A DNA stretch of 64,000 nucleotides from Auriscalpium vulgare (GCA_019915015.1 JAHBBC010000007.1:248001-312000), one strand, 5' to 3'. Numbered from the stretch's first letter, positions 43,074 through 54,978 are shown. The notes: generated from the sequence alone by a model not told the origin. Numbers and translations are program-made.

Positions 43074-45158
43074 TCATGAAGGATCGCGCCGGGGCTTGCG
43101 CGGCATCACGCCTGGCTGCCGCGGGGATTCGAGGATGTCCGGTGCAACGGCCGGTGCATGGGGGTTTGGCAGACGCCGAGCCGTCGACGAGCCGCTGGCG
43201 CCGCTGGCACCGCCGGCACCGCCTGGGCTGTCGCGATATAGCGGCGGGAGCTCGACGACCTCCGTCCCCGCCTGCGTGTACACCGTGACAGGCGCGCGCC
43301 CCGCGTCGTGGTGCACGACGTACACGTGCTGCTGCGACGCCCCGGTGGGGCTTGTGGCCCCGCGAGCCTCGGAACCAGCGGTGACGGAGGCACCGTCGGA
43401 CATCGGCGCGTCACTCAGTGGCCCCGCGGTGCTCACCGCGGGCAAGACGAACGGCTCAACGTGGTAGCTTGGGTCTGCGCCCGTCGCGATCGCCTGCGTG
43501 CTGCGGCTGCTCGCCGAGAGGTCCCATCCGGTCATCTGCGAGAGCGGCACCCCGTCCAGGCGCTGCTCGCCGTCGAATGTGGCTCCGTTGAGGCCAAACT
43601 TTGACGGCATCGTAAGCACGGGAGAGAACTCGCGTCGCAGGCGGTGGTGTTGCCATGCCTTGAGCAGCCCGAGTCCGAGCAGCACGCCGACGATAAGGCT
43701 ACCGACGGCGGCGCCTGCGATGACCGCGGGGCTGGTCGTCGAGCCGCCGCCAGCGCTAATGTGGCGTTAGCATGAGAGGCAGAGGGAGGCATACTGCGCG
43801 TATTATGACGTACCTCGCGCTGCCTAACAAGTCCAGGCAAGCTGTGTTTGTACCCTCTCCGCTGTGCAGTGGCCCTTGGGACCAGGTGTTGCCCGCAGAA
43901 TCGGCAAGCGAGATGAAAAACGGGAAGCCGTGAGACTATCGCAACGGTGAGCGCGAGTGCCTGAGGTACCAGCGGCGTGCTTACTAGCGAAACAGTCCAA
44001 TTTATAGGGCCTGCTGTCTGGGACGTGATATTCAATGGCGGATGCAACGTGGGCGCTATCTGCAGACACAAGTGAGCACGCCACCGAGGTCCAGTTCAAT
44101 TTAAATGGAGGTCCGCACCGTGAACGTGTACGGCGGCGTGCCATTCTTAGCGGTGACAGAGATATCTGTGCACTGCGCCGCCCGGTAAGTTCCGCGCCCG
44201 ACAAAGGCGGCCGCCGCGCACGCACCTCGTTGATCCAACCATACTGAGAAAAGGCACCATTCGCGACGGCTGCGTCGACGTCCATGGCGCCTGCAGGGAA
44301 GGTCACGTTGGTGCACGTAGGTGGGTTTTGGGTGGTCGCATTCGCGGCGGGTATCACTGTGTACAGTCCTTGACAGCCGCCCGTCACGCCCTTGCTGTCA
44401 AACTAGGCGCAGCGCGCATTAAATCTGTATAAGAGCGGGCGCCTGTGGACAGGGTGGAGGGCAGTGCGCACCATGCATATCTGGTACTGAAAACATGTGG
44501 CGATGGTCATTAACGGGCTAGTGAGTATGCGCGCGAGGGGCACACCTGTGTGCCGGGGTTGAAGGGGAGGGAGAAGTCCTGTGGTGTGGCAACGCATGAG
44601 GCGCGAAGCGGTGCTGGAGCTGAGGAGGACGTACAAGGCTAGTACCAGAGCCAGCGGGAATGATGAAGGGCACAATGAAGGCGCTGGGAACACAGGTTCA
44701 GCGGTATTGCTCAGATACAACAGGCGACGACGCTACACACGATGTGTAGATTTGCAGATAGTACGGCGCGGTCGGGTTGGGTCTGCGTGCACCGCGTCAG
44801 GATGCTATGGACGTTCATGAGGAGAGTACACACCCGGTCGCCGACCCCCGCTCCCATGTTATGTGCAGCGTGTCGCATTGCGCTGAACGAATATCTTAGC
44901 AACGCGTCTTCTCAACCAAGTCCGACGCGAGCGCACCGGTGACAGGGATGGGGATCGTCGTCCCGGGCGGGTTCCAATCAAAGAAGAAGCCCTGCGAGTC
45001 GTTTGTGTCAGAACACGGCGCTGGCATGGCTTTTCTTAGCAGGTGCGCACCTGCTCTAGGAACTCCGGGTCTTTGGCGAGTGCGGGGGGGAGTAAGGTCG
45101 TGAAAAGTAGTGCGAGACGAACTAAGCAGCGGGGAGAGGGAAATGCACGACAGCCCAT
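43074..45158 (-). CDS. Single-pass membrane protein with secreted N-terminal domain
   Basis: A basidiomycete family I know only as hypothetical transmembrane proteins. About twelve exons; the first nine (45158-45051, 44991-44937, 44882-44834, 44782-44741, 44683-44635, 44578-44546, 44486-44472, 44402-44226, 44172-44119) sum to 194 codons. Signal peptide CLVRLALLFTTLLPPALA, then GFFFDWNPPGTTIPIPVT, CDTLHITWERGSATG, YYLQIY, FNPGTQYQICMFDSKGVTGG, VTAKNGTPPYTFT and GPINWTVSL. A membrane segment follows (VIAGAAVGSLIVGVLLGLGL) and a cytosolic tail of about 200 residues with Ser, Pro and Gly. The ectodomain repeats two similar halves. A sensor or adhesion role is inference from topology. Exon 7 has only 15 nt. 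TATATAT lies at 45231-45238, about 75 nt upstream. Confidence 0.75.
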
Positions 45159-45632
45159 CTGGCGGGGAGGAAGAGAGGCGACTGGAGGGAAGAGTCAATA
45201 GGAGTAGCTCCATGAGTAGCCAGGTGTCAAATATATATTTTGCCGCGGGCGCGCATCTGCAGCGCCTGCTGCCAGCAACCAGCCATCCATGGAATTTGGA
45301 ACCTTCCCCTCGCGTACCCCTCGCGCCCCGATCACTGCCTACGATCATCTCTATTGCATCTCTACTTCGCCTTCCCGTGTCAAATTCTTGAGCATGGCTT
45401 CGGGGGCGGACTCCGTAGTGGGGCAGTGCAAGCTATGTCTTCACTAAACAACCAGCTGTGTCCGTGCAGTGCGACGATTACAATACATAAAGAGCTACAA
45501 TCGGGGGCGTCGGTGCCTGGACGGGAATAAGGAGCTAACTCTAAGCGGGGCGGACCAGCAGCGATACTCGTGAGTCAGAAGTACGAGACCAAGGGAAGCA
45601 GCCAGTACGAGTATGTTAAAAAAAGACAGCAG
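45159..45632. other. Intergenic region: promoter of the membrane protein, 3' flank of the exonuclease
   Basis: An ATATATAT box at 45231-45238 on the minus strand lies 73-80 nt before the membrane protein start codon. A homopolymer A7 occurs at about 45619-45625, just behind the exonuclease stop. No coding signal. Confidence 0.5.
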
Positions 45633-46726
45633 CTATGCCCTGGCAGCGCCAGCCTTCACATTCGGTCGGCTCTTGACGAGGCGAGGCCCATCCGGTGTTT
45701 CCTGAGCGCGGGGCGGCGGCGGCGGACCAGGGTCGTAGAACGGGTTGAACGCGAACCACGGGCGGAGGTTGGGATCACGAAGGTCGCCACGGATGATATC
45801 GAAGGAGTAGTACTCGCGCTCGGGGATACGCGCCATCGCGTTCGCTCTTGCAATCAGCGTTTTATAGATGATCAAGCCCGCCTGGCCGTCATTTGCCGCA
45901 TCTGCATGCGCGCATCAGCGTGCGCGCCAGACAGCATGCGACGAACTCACATTCTTGTTGGAGCGCAGTGAGCGAGGACTCCCAGTTGCTCCTCTGCACT
46001 TTGCCTTTGGGCAGCGAGCTTCCGAGGTAGATCTCCGACAGGCGCGCGAGGGCGATGGGATTCGTGTATTTGCCCTTCCACTGGTCGTCGACAGAGCGCG
46101 CCAGTAACGAGAGGTCTACGCATTGGCGAACATCGACGCCGTAATCGCGGAACAGCTTCTTGCAGTCATCTGTGGCATTTCATCCATATATCACATCATC
46201 AAGAACACGTATTAATGCACTCACACTGGATACCCACACCCACTTTGATCGTCCTGGAGGACTCCAAGAAGAGGGTAAGTCCTGCGGGAAAGCCTTGCGC
46301 GACCAGTCAGCGCGCGCAGAGGGGGTCTGAAAAGCGGTGCCAAGTACCTTGCATGGCACTGACCTGGATGAGGAGGATTTTGTCTTCGGACGCGAGCTGG
46401 ACGAGGGCGACAGGGTTCTCAGGGAGGCCCGGCTTGAAGTTCGGGCGCCATTCGAGGTCAAGGCCGACGACCGGCGCGTCCAGCAGCGCCAACGCTCTGT
46501 CTGCATCTTCTGCATCGCGCAGATACAGAAGCTGCGCGTTCGGCGCGAAATTGCGCCATGTGTACGTTGGGAACGTGGGGAGAACGGGCTCTGGCGCGGA
46601 CGGTCCTGCTTGTAGCTGACTCGGAGCACCGGCAGCCCCACCCTGAGCGACGCGCACTGGCACCGGGCTCTTGCTACCGAGTTTGCGCGGGCTGGAAGCA
46701 CCTCGTTTGGGGGATGTGCTCGACAT
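45633..46726 (-). CDS. DEDDy 3'-5' exonuclease domain protein (WRN-exonuclease-like)
   Basis: Exonuclease of the DnaQ-like superfamily, closest in layout to small WRN/EXD2-like proteins. A basic N-terminus (SPKRGASSPRKLGSKSPVPV) is followed by the domain. Motif I is APVVGLDLEWRPNFKPGLPE with the D-x-E pair. Next is NPVALVQLASEDKILLIQVS. Motif II lies around KKLFRDYGVDVRQCVDLSLL. Motif III is the Y-x3-D of YAANDGQAGLIIYKTL. The C-terminus is Pro-rich (DPGPPPPPRAQETPDG). At least three introns; the first junction after SAMQ is uncertain and may keep or drop about 20 residues. An in-frame ATG at 46759 would add MRRLIQSLLPL, which could resemble a mitochondrial presequence. Substrate (DNA or RNA) cannot be told. 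Confidence 0.8.
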
Positions 46727-47114
46727 GAGGGGAAGGAGGCTCTGGATAAGCCTCCGCATGCATACAGGTCGCAGCGGGTGTGGTCTGTTGTGGAAGGTAG
46801 TGACTGGGCTGCGCGACGCACCCTCGATCGGGCCCCCGAACACCATATGGCACAAGTTAACAAGTCAAGTCAGCCGAGGCCAAAGGCCGTTTTCTGCCAG
46901 CAAACGTGTATGTATGCAATAAGATAATTGCGTATTGTATCTAATTGTACATGCGGAAAGAAGAACTTCGCGATGCCAAACGCGAGCGCACGCGCATCTT
47001 CCGACCTACAGCCACTTTAACCCAGATGAATGCAGCAAATACAACAACCATGCTCTACCCTTACAATAAATCCGTCCATACGCACATCCAGTGTCGTTAA
47101 ATATCATCAGAGTC
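46727..47114. other. Intergenic region between exonuclease and GH16 genes
   Basis: 3' flank of the GH16 gene and 5' region of the exonuclease. AT-rich and without a recognisable ORF. Confidence 0.4.
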
Positions 47115-48819
47115 CTATGATGCAGGCTGGTAGATCTGGACGCTCTTGACTTCCCAATCTGCGACGTATTCCAGCATCAGCGTCAAGTTTGCCTAGGAGA
47201 CGAAGAACGGGTGCACGCACAAGCTTCGGTCAACGCGGCGCCGTTGTTGCGCACAAAGTCCTCGCACGTCGCGACGCCGGTGCGCTGCGCACAGCTCTGC
47301 TCCTGGCCGGGAATCCCAGAGGCGCCCACACGCCGCTCGCCCAATCTCCGCTATGTAGACGCGCTCAATCAGCACGAGGTGATGAGTATCCTCCGACACG
47401 CGGATACACGCACCACAATGTCGTATCGAAGATCGCCGAGTGGTCTTGGAAGAACTGGTACGGGTTGCATGACGACGAGGGCCAAAGGGCGAGTGGCTGG
47501 CCCCAGTTAGCGGGCTGCGGGGCGCCAGCTGTAATGTCGGATGGGATGGAGTCGCGCTGGAAGAAGTATACGGAGATGCCGGAGGTGTCCCATTTCACTG
47601 GAGTAACCCATCAGCCCCACAACTCCAGGAAGCATCGATGCCGTGAAAGTGACTCACTGGCATACACGCCGCCGCCGACGCTGTTGAAGGCAGCGCCGAA
47701 CGAATTGGTCGACGATGCGCGGACACCGCAGCCCTGGTTGCCCGTCTCCAGCGCCGCGCAGTTTGTCTCGCCGACGATGCTGCCGGACATGCTCGGGCTC
47801 GTCGAGGGAAGATTGCAGCCAGCGTTGGTGTGGATCGTCGCCTGGTCGTTCGTGTAGTCGTTGACGCCCTCAACAATGTCGATCTCGCCGGTGGCAGGCC
47901 AAGTAGGTCCTATGTCGATGTCAGATGGCACGCCGCAAGCGCTCGACGCTGGAAAGACTCACCATTTGTCCAGAACGCCCTACAGAACACGCGGTGCGTT
48001 AGACCTGATGTGAAGAGGCGGATACTTAATGTGACTTACGGCCATGTTCCGCAGCCCGTCGGCATGTGTGTGCTGTCCATAAGGACAAGCCCGCCGTTGA
48101 ATGAATACTGCGTGGTTATGCGGACGGCAGCGCGGTTCCCCGACACCTGCGGCGTTGTGTCTATACGCATGATCGCGTTTCCGTCGCTCGTAATGGACGT
48201 GAGGTTGCTGGATTGCTGCAGGCCGCAAGTCAGTGACAAGGCAAAGGCGTGACAGAGCGACGGCCACGCACTGCAGTCGGCTGGTCGAGGAACTGGACAA
48301 TGCCGTTGGTGGGATCCGCGCCGGTGAAGAAGTTCCACCCTGAAAAGAAACTGTTGCCCGACTGCGGCGGGGTCAGAGGCGGATGGCCCAGCAGAGCGCG
48401 GCAACACTCACGTAGGACTGTGCAAGCTTCCAGTTCGAGGTGGCAGTCGGCGCGGGGGCTGCGGCCGTGCTTGAGCCCTTCGCAGTCGACTTGCCTGCAC
48501 TAGAGCTGGACTGGGACGGGGCTGGCGCGGCGCTGCTCGTGCCGTTCGCACCGGGGGGCGTCTTGCCAAGAGACCCGGAGGGCTTGGAGCTGACGCAGTA
48601 CGTCTTCCCCGTCGACCCGCGCACAGCGATGCGGGCTGGGGGGGCCTCGGCGCTGAGACCCCGCAGGGCCGTGCGGAGGTCGCGCGCGAGGCCGGCGCTG
48701 TGTCTGAGGGCGGCGGTGTGGAAGTGCTCTGTCGCGCGCTTGACGAGATGCTTGGCCTCTGCGTCGGCGGCGAGGGCGTGGAGGAGGGTGAAGAGGGCGA
48801 GGGCGGCGGGGACGCGCAT
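47115..48819 (-). CDS. Secreted GH16 endo-beta-glucanase
   Basis: Enzyme acting on beta-1,3(4)-glucans in cell walls, either remodelling or degradation. Signal peptide MRVPAALALFTLLHALAADA, then a 100-residue Ser/Ala/Thr-rich linker (SQSSSSAGKSTAKGSSTAAA) that probably carries O-glycans. The catalytic domain starts GWNFFTGADPTNGIVQFLD and continues YSFNGGLVLMDSTHMPTGCG, AFWTNGPTWPATGEIDIVEG, with E-I-D-I-V-E carrying nucleophile and acid/base, then TIHTNAGC and MKWDTSGISVYFFQRDSIPS. The C-terminus reads GIPGQEQSCAQRTGVATCED and YWEVKSVQIYQPAS. At least six introns. The segment GDWASGVWA (about 47330) and the following SGIPGQEQS lie in different frames with no room for an intron, so one base seems to be missing there. 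No GPI signal seen. Confidence 0.83.
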
Positions 48820-49951
48820 AACGGTCGTCAAAGAGGGACAATAATAAGATAGAAAACGGGTGGAAGACGTCGGGGGAGGGAAGTCTGAGGTGGCCTGGGC
48901 ACAGCCGAGGGTAGATCAGGCTTCAGAGCGTGGACGCGGTCTAAGTCTATAAGTATGGGGGCGATGGGAGGAAGAAGGAAGGGGAGACACCTGGAGGTAC
49001 CCGCGAGGACCTTAAAACTTCCACGAAGGGAAAAGAGACCCTTCCCGGCGAAACGGAGCCTATCTGCAAACACGAGGCAGCTTTTCACCTCGGAGTCGCA
49101 GAGCCATCGTGGCCTGGCTGCGGTGGTTACACGGCATTGGTCACGCAGGAGAAACAAGGATATGTTGTGCAGAAAATGCGCCATTGTTGTCGTTGTCGAG
49201 ACGGATGTGGGGGACAAAAGGATGGAGAGACCGGCGCCTGCGAGACGGCATCACGGCCGGAAACACCGCCACCACGTCCGCTGTGCTTTTCCCTCCGATC
49301 TTCACAGTTCGTGTCCATATGGACCTGCATCCTGCACGTCGCCAGTCGTGCTATAGACGTAGTGATCACCATATCGAAGCTCTCTGGCTTAGCAGCACAA
49401 TCGATCGGATGCTTTCTTCCTTGCGCTTCAGACACCAGGTACATACCAATGATACCCATAGTCATCTTATGCGCAGTATACTGAGCTTTGGGGAGCATCC
49501 AGAGGCTTCAGAATATATTACAGCCCGCTAGACGCGTGTCAGTACTTGCGATCTCACCGGCACGCCGTGCTGGCGCCGTGTCGTGCACGCCCAAGACGTC
49601 GACGTGCCGCCAGAGAACAGCAACTGGTCCCCATGGCCTGAGGCGTAGAGCGGGATTTCTTGTGAATAGACGGGGCGCACCAGGCACCTCCTGCCCACAG
49701 ACGAGAAGAGACCAAGTCAGCTGCGGTATGTCAAGGGTCTGGCAACAAAGCGCGGAGCGGGCGCGTGACATATAGTATATCTGTAGCTTCGTAGTCATTT
49801 TCAAAACCACGCAGTTGTATAGGGCATCGACGTGGTGTTGCCAAGAGCTGACGTTCGTTGCAGAGTAAGGTGAGGCGTGTAAACTGTATGGGTAGTAGGA
49901 CGAGAGAGATAGTAACAAGTGTCGGCTCCCACGTTCTTGTCACCGCCCACC
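48820..49951. other. Intergenic region between GH16 and bL33m genes
   Basis: 1.1 kb holding divergent promoters. Several overlapping open frames exist on both strands (for example minus 49498-49127 and plus 49488-49775), but none shows a family signature or good splice-bounded coding pattern. A very small gene here cannot be excluded. Confidence 0.35.
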
Positions 49952-50242
49952 ATGGCAGCCAAAGCCAAAGCACGGTGCGTACTGCGCAACATACCCACCG
50001 CCTCCGCTCACACTCAGAGACATCCAGAACGCTCATTGTGCGCATGATATCGACCGCCCAGACGGGCTTTTTTTACACGACGCAGCGCTTGCGGCAGGGC
50101 CCACGGATGTCCGCCGTGAAGTATGATCCGCAAGGTGCGTGGCCGTCCTCTCTTCCTGCATGCGTATACTGACTGCTTTCTCGTGGTGGACACAGTGAAG
50201 CGGAGGGTACTGTTCGTGGAGAGCAAGAAGACGAGAAAGTAG
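49952..50242 (+). CDS. MRPL39: Mitochondrial large-subunit ribosomal protein bL33m
   Basis: Structural protein of the mitochondrial 54S ribosomal subunit, homologous to bacterial L33. Three exons (49952-49974, 50028-50134, 50196-50242) give 58 residues: MAAKAKARTLIVRMISTAQT, then GFFYTTQRLRQGPRMSAVKY, then DPQVKRRVLFVESKKTRK. The GFFYTTQ and KYDPxVKRxVLFVESKK blocks are diagnostic of L33. The first coding exon is only 23 nt. The yeast orthologue is named Mrpl39. The protein is too short to be found from single-frame ORFs, and it is complete. Confidence 0.93.
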
Positions 50243-51025
50243 CACACGCGGCGTCCGTCGCGTGTCCGCGCGCATGAACCTCGCTGTCGCTGCCGTCCAT
50301 CACCTATATGACAGCACCCGCCATCGAGACGTTTCATCTGGCCTGGGATCGCAACGTATTTGGTCATGGAGCCGCAGACGACCCGCTGTTAGTATCGCAT
50401 TGTTCTCTCTTCCCGGGTACCACGCATCCTGCCTACAACCTCCTACAACCTCTCAATCGACCGATTCATCTGGACTAGCTCCATAGCAATTCATTCCATG
50501 CCACGGCGGGTGCGGATGTCATCTCCGCAGGTACGCTTGATGGTCAAATGACATGACCAGGTCTTCGTCCGAGCGTGCATTTGTACGTCTGTCCGTTGTC
50601 TGTCCTTCGACGTCCGACGCGAAGTTGTTTTGGTATACGGGGCGGCTCGTATGTTTTTGTTCTAAATAATACGTCGATGAGTCGGGGCGCCTCGCCGACT
50701 GCAGAAGCCCGCTCGAGGATTTGTTGTTCATTTGTGCTTCACACTACACATACTGCCGAAAGTGTACAAGGGCTTTTGTGTTGTGCCCGCCCACTCATCA
50801 AACGCGATTGGGGAGTTTGTTGTCTTTGAAGCCACCCTGCCGCCGCCCCTAAAGCCGCAGCGTCCCGAGGCATATTGACATTGGAGACGCGGGCTTCAAT
50901 CTCAAGCACTCTCGCTACAGAGAATTTTACACCTACCGACGTACCGCATCCCGCTCACACTCGAGCCAGCGCATCTCCAGCCCTCCTCGCCGCACCCAAC
51001 ACCAGCGACCTAACCTCCCGTCAAA
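50243..51025. other. Intergenic region upstream of the GYF gene
   Basis: No coding signal recognised. The last 80 nt before the GYF start are C-rich and A/C-rich, as in other leaders of this window. Confidence 0.4.
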
Positions 51026-54000
51026 ATGACCGCCACTACCATGCACTTTGTCCCGAGTGGATGCGCCCCAAGCACCCTCGCGTCCACAGAATCCCTCTCC
51101 GCCTCCGAACGGCCTCGCATCGCACGGGCCCTCATCCTACTCCGCCCTTGTTGCTGCCGCGCCCAGCACAGCCCAAGAGAAATCCGACGTCGTGAATCCT
51201 TTCAAGTACTCAAAGGAGGAGCTGCTCAGGATCTACAAGGAAGGCGGCGGGCGCGGAGGGCTCGGACTCGAGGTAGAACGCTGGGAGGGCGTCGTCCGCG
51301 AAGTCGGGTCCGAGCCCGTAGGGATGAAAGAGTGGTCCGACGCAGAGCGAAAGGTGCGGTTGATGATACCCACACGTGTATGGCTTGACGTACACTAAAT
51401 GCTGCGCGCGTACAGCTGTTCTCTGGGCCGCTCAACTCCGAGGTGCGTAGACGGCAGTCGAGCGACTTCCTGTCCCCGCTGTCCACACAGCCCGGGGAGC
51501 GCCCAAGCTCATGCACTCCGCCTCCGGCCTCGCGAGCCCGATGAGAGAGAGGTTTGGCGGCCTCACCGGAAGAAACAGAGCAGGCTCAGGTGCGCTGCAC
51601 ACTTTTCTTTGCAAGCGCGACCCTGACTCGTGAGGAAGACAACCTCGGGGCCCCGCTTCCTAGGAAGCTCTCTTTGTCTTCTGTGCAGGGCCCGTTGACC
51701 GCCGCGCGAGAAAACGGGCTGTCCTCACCGCGCACGCGAGGTCCTCTGACTCCCGGGTTTGACGGCGTGCTGAATAGCGGGGAAACGTGGACGTCGAGGA
51801 GGCGGGCGTCTGAGAGCGTGTCCAAGGCAAACGCTCGTGGCGACAGCGATACTGAAGCGCCGAACGGCAATAAGCTCAAAATTGACGAAGTGGAGGAGGA
51901 GGCCCCGCGTAGTGCAGACCTCAACGGAAAGCATGACGAAACTCTGGGCGACCGGAATGCTCCTGCAGACCGTCCACCTTCTGAACCGCCTCGACCTTTG
52001 GATAATTCTTTGTCTTCTCACGCGAACGGCACTCTGGGCACGTCGAACACAGAATCCAACGATTCGCCCCCGGCCAATGTCGATTCCTCCGTGCACCCAG
52101 CGGGTGTTGTCCCGCCAGGCGTTAATTCTCAGTCTGCGGTCCCTGACCTCGCCAGCATCGAGTGGTCCTATGTTGATCCGCAGGGCCAAATCCAGGGTGC
52201 GTACTATTCCCGACAATATACTTATCCTGGTTTACATTTGCGCAGGCCCCTTCCGCGCTGACCTAATGCAGACATGGTACGATCAAGGATACTTTACGCC
52301 CGATCTTATGATGAAGCGCACAAAGATGGACTTGGAGTGGGTTCCCGTGGGTGAGATGGCACGACGCGCGGGCAACCAAAAGGTCTTCCTCGCCCCACTG
52401 GAGCCTAACCCTGCCCCTCCTGGGTTGCCACGACGCCACGACTCTCCCTTCGACATCTACTCCCCCAGGGAAGCCGTCGCTTTCAATGCACCGTACCAGC
52501 CCATCCCAACCCGTTCGGTGCAACCCTCCACACTCACTCGACTCCTACTTTGCCACCAACTCTCCTGCGTCCAATTCGCCATCGTCGTCTTTCGGCGCGG
52601 CGAGGTTTGCCAACGGCTCCCCGGATCCGGCGGCGTTCGGTGGTCGCATGGGGCACATGTACAGCGACAGTCCGGTCGGGTCTCGCCAAGGCAGCTACGC
52701 AGAGCCACCAGCGAATTACGGAGGTATTCGCCGGCCCGGATTCAACGACTCGCCGTTTGACCAGACCTTCCCCATGCGTTCCGGGCTCGGGAACGTTGGG
52801 CCTGCGCGGGCTCCCTCAGTGGACACTTTCGGCATCGGCAACCAGCCTCTGGCGAACCAAATTCCATGGTCATCTCCCGTCAATATTCATCCTGGTATAA
52901 ACGGCAATCGCGCCGTTACCCTTGACACAGTAGCGCCCTATGTGCAACATCTGAACTCGGGCTTGGAAGCCTCCTTTCATGCCCAGTCGCCTCTTTCACG
53001 AGTCGCGGGCTCGTCGCTTCACCAGGACGGCATGGGCCCAAGCTTCACGAATATCAGCCCCGTAAGCCAACGGGACCTGGCGCGCCTGGGTTCTCGGGAT
53101 CCTTACTTCGTGGAGCAAAAAGTCGAACATCAGCCTGGCATTGGGCTGGGTGGATACGACGGGCCAACGCCTTCAGCGCAGTTTTCAGCCCCCGTGCAGA
53201 GCCAGGTGTTCACGCAGTCGCCCTCCCTCAACTACGCGGCGCCGTCCCAGGTCCACCCCATCGGACAGTCCCCGGGGCCCATCACCGCGAGGCAAGCAGG
53301 CAACACGCAGTCGGTCGCACCGACGCAACCGCCATGGAACGCCGGTGCGGAGTCCCTGCCCAAGCGCACCGGCCCTCCTCCTTTCGACCCCAACGTCTTC
53401 CCCACCGTGCGCAACACTATTGCCACGCGACAGGCGCAGCCGACGCAGACATGGCCCAGCGCGCGGCAGCCCCTGCCCTCCGCCTCCGTCGAGGCGGACG
53501 ACCAGTCTCAGCAGCCGCCGTGGGCCGCCGTCGGGCCCAGCGCCGCGGACGAGGGCTGGGGCCAGGTGCAGGGCCCGAACAGCCTCACCGTCAGCAACCT
53601 GGGCCAGCACAATCAGCAGCAGGAGCAAGAAGCCGCACGTGCGCGCTCAGAGGACGCCGTCGAGCCGACGCCTGCCGACCAGCAACAGCCCGCAGACAAG
53701 ACCCCCGCGACATCGAGCCCGGAGGCGTCCCCGACGCATGGCTACGATAAGCAGCGCCGCAAGTCGTCCGCCGCCCTCGCCGCGGACAAGGCGTCGGCCC
53801 CGCCGGCGGCCGCCCCTGCGAAGGCGCCCTCCCCGACGCCCGCGTCCGCGAAGCCGGTGTGGGCGACGGAGGCGGAGAAGAAGCAGCCCGCCGCGCCGAT
53901 GAGCTTGCGCGAGATCCAGGAGGCCGAGGCGAAGAAGCAGGAGGCGCGCAAGGCGGCGGAGCGCGCCGCGCGCGCGTCGGCAGCGTCGCCGCAGGCAGAC

Positions 54001-54978
54001 GAGGCGCAGCCGTTCACTGCGTCGTGGGGACTCCCGACGTCGCAGGTCCGCGCGCCGCCGTCCTCAGCGAAGGAGGTCACTTCGCCGCCTGCGACAGGCC
54101 CGACGTCGCCTGCGGTGCCAGGTGCGCCGGCGCCGGTGTGGACGAACGCCGTAAAACCGCCGGCTGTGAAGAAGACGATGAAGGAGATACAGGAGGAGGA
54201 AGAGAAGAGAAAGAAGATTGCGTCACGAGAGACAGCGGCGGCGGCGGCGGCGCGGCGGGCTTATGCGGAAACCACCAACAAGGTATGCTTCGAGTCTCTT
54301 ATACTACTATTGGTGTTGACGTGGCTGTTAGAATGCAACACCGACAGCTGCTATTACTGGAGGTGCATGGACTACCGTTGGCTCAAGTGGGAAGTCGGGC
54401 GTTGCAACAGTGGCGGCAACCACTGCGCGCCCAGCACTGACGCCGTCATCGTCGACGGTGGCTGTCGCAGCCTCCAGCCCCCGCCCTACCAACGGTGTCG
54501 CCGCCGTCCGGACACCTGCGCCCGCGGCGGTCAAAGCGGCACCTCTTCCTCCAAAGGTTGAGGAGGCACCTGTCGCGCCATCCGCCGAGTTCATGAAGTG
54601 GCTGAGCGATTCTCTGAAGGGCCTCAACAGCTCCGTGAACTGTACGTCCATCATCGCACCATATTGTTTCTGTCACGCTAACCAATATGCCCTGCAGATG
54701 AGGAGACCGCGTCGATGTTACTGTCCTTCCCGCTGGACGCGGATGCGACGACGACGGAGATCATCGCGGAGCTCGTGTACGACAACAGTCCTACGATCGA
54801 CGGGCGGCGGTTTGCGCAGGAGTTCGTGACGCGGCGCAAGGCGGATGCCGTGGCGCGGAAGAGCGGGCGCGCGCCCTCGATTGCGGACGTGGTCAAGGCG
54901 CAGCCGAAGGCGTCGCAGCAGTCGGAGTGGGGCGGATTCAAGGTCGTCAACAAGAAGAAAAAGGGCGGGCGGGCGTAG
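51026..54978 (+). CDS. GYF-domain protein (Smy2/Syh1/GIGYF-like)
   Basis: Large scaffold protein with a proline-motif-binding GYF domain; yeast Smy2/Syh1 and animal GIGYF act in translation control and mRNA turnover. The N-terminus (NPFKYSKEELLRIYKEGGGR, GLGLEVERWEGVVRE) is the conserved eIF4E-binding-type start of the family. The GYF domain is at IEWSYVDPQGQIQGPFRADL, MQTWYDQGYFTPDLMMKR. Then follow about 550 disordered residues. A coiled, charged segment (SLREIQEAEAKKQEARKAAE, later KKTMKEIQEEEEKRKKIASR) leads to the conserved C-terminal region SAEFMKWLSDSLKGLNSSVN and SEWGGFKVVNKKKKGGRA. Several one-base frame changes (about 51050, 51070, 51503 and 52530) cannot be explained by introns, so the sequence either carries consensus errors or the gene is damaged. 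The rest of the frame is clean. Confidence 0.8.

Noticed and set aside
49127..49498. Minus-strand frame beginning MLPKAQYTAHKMTMGIIG, looked at as a small mitochondrial membrane protein
   Set aside because: The start looks protein-like, but I could not find a following exon that matches any family, so no gene is called.
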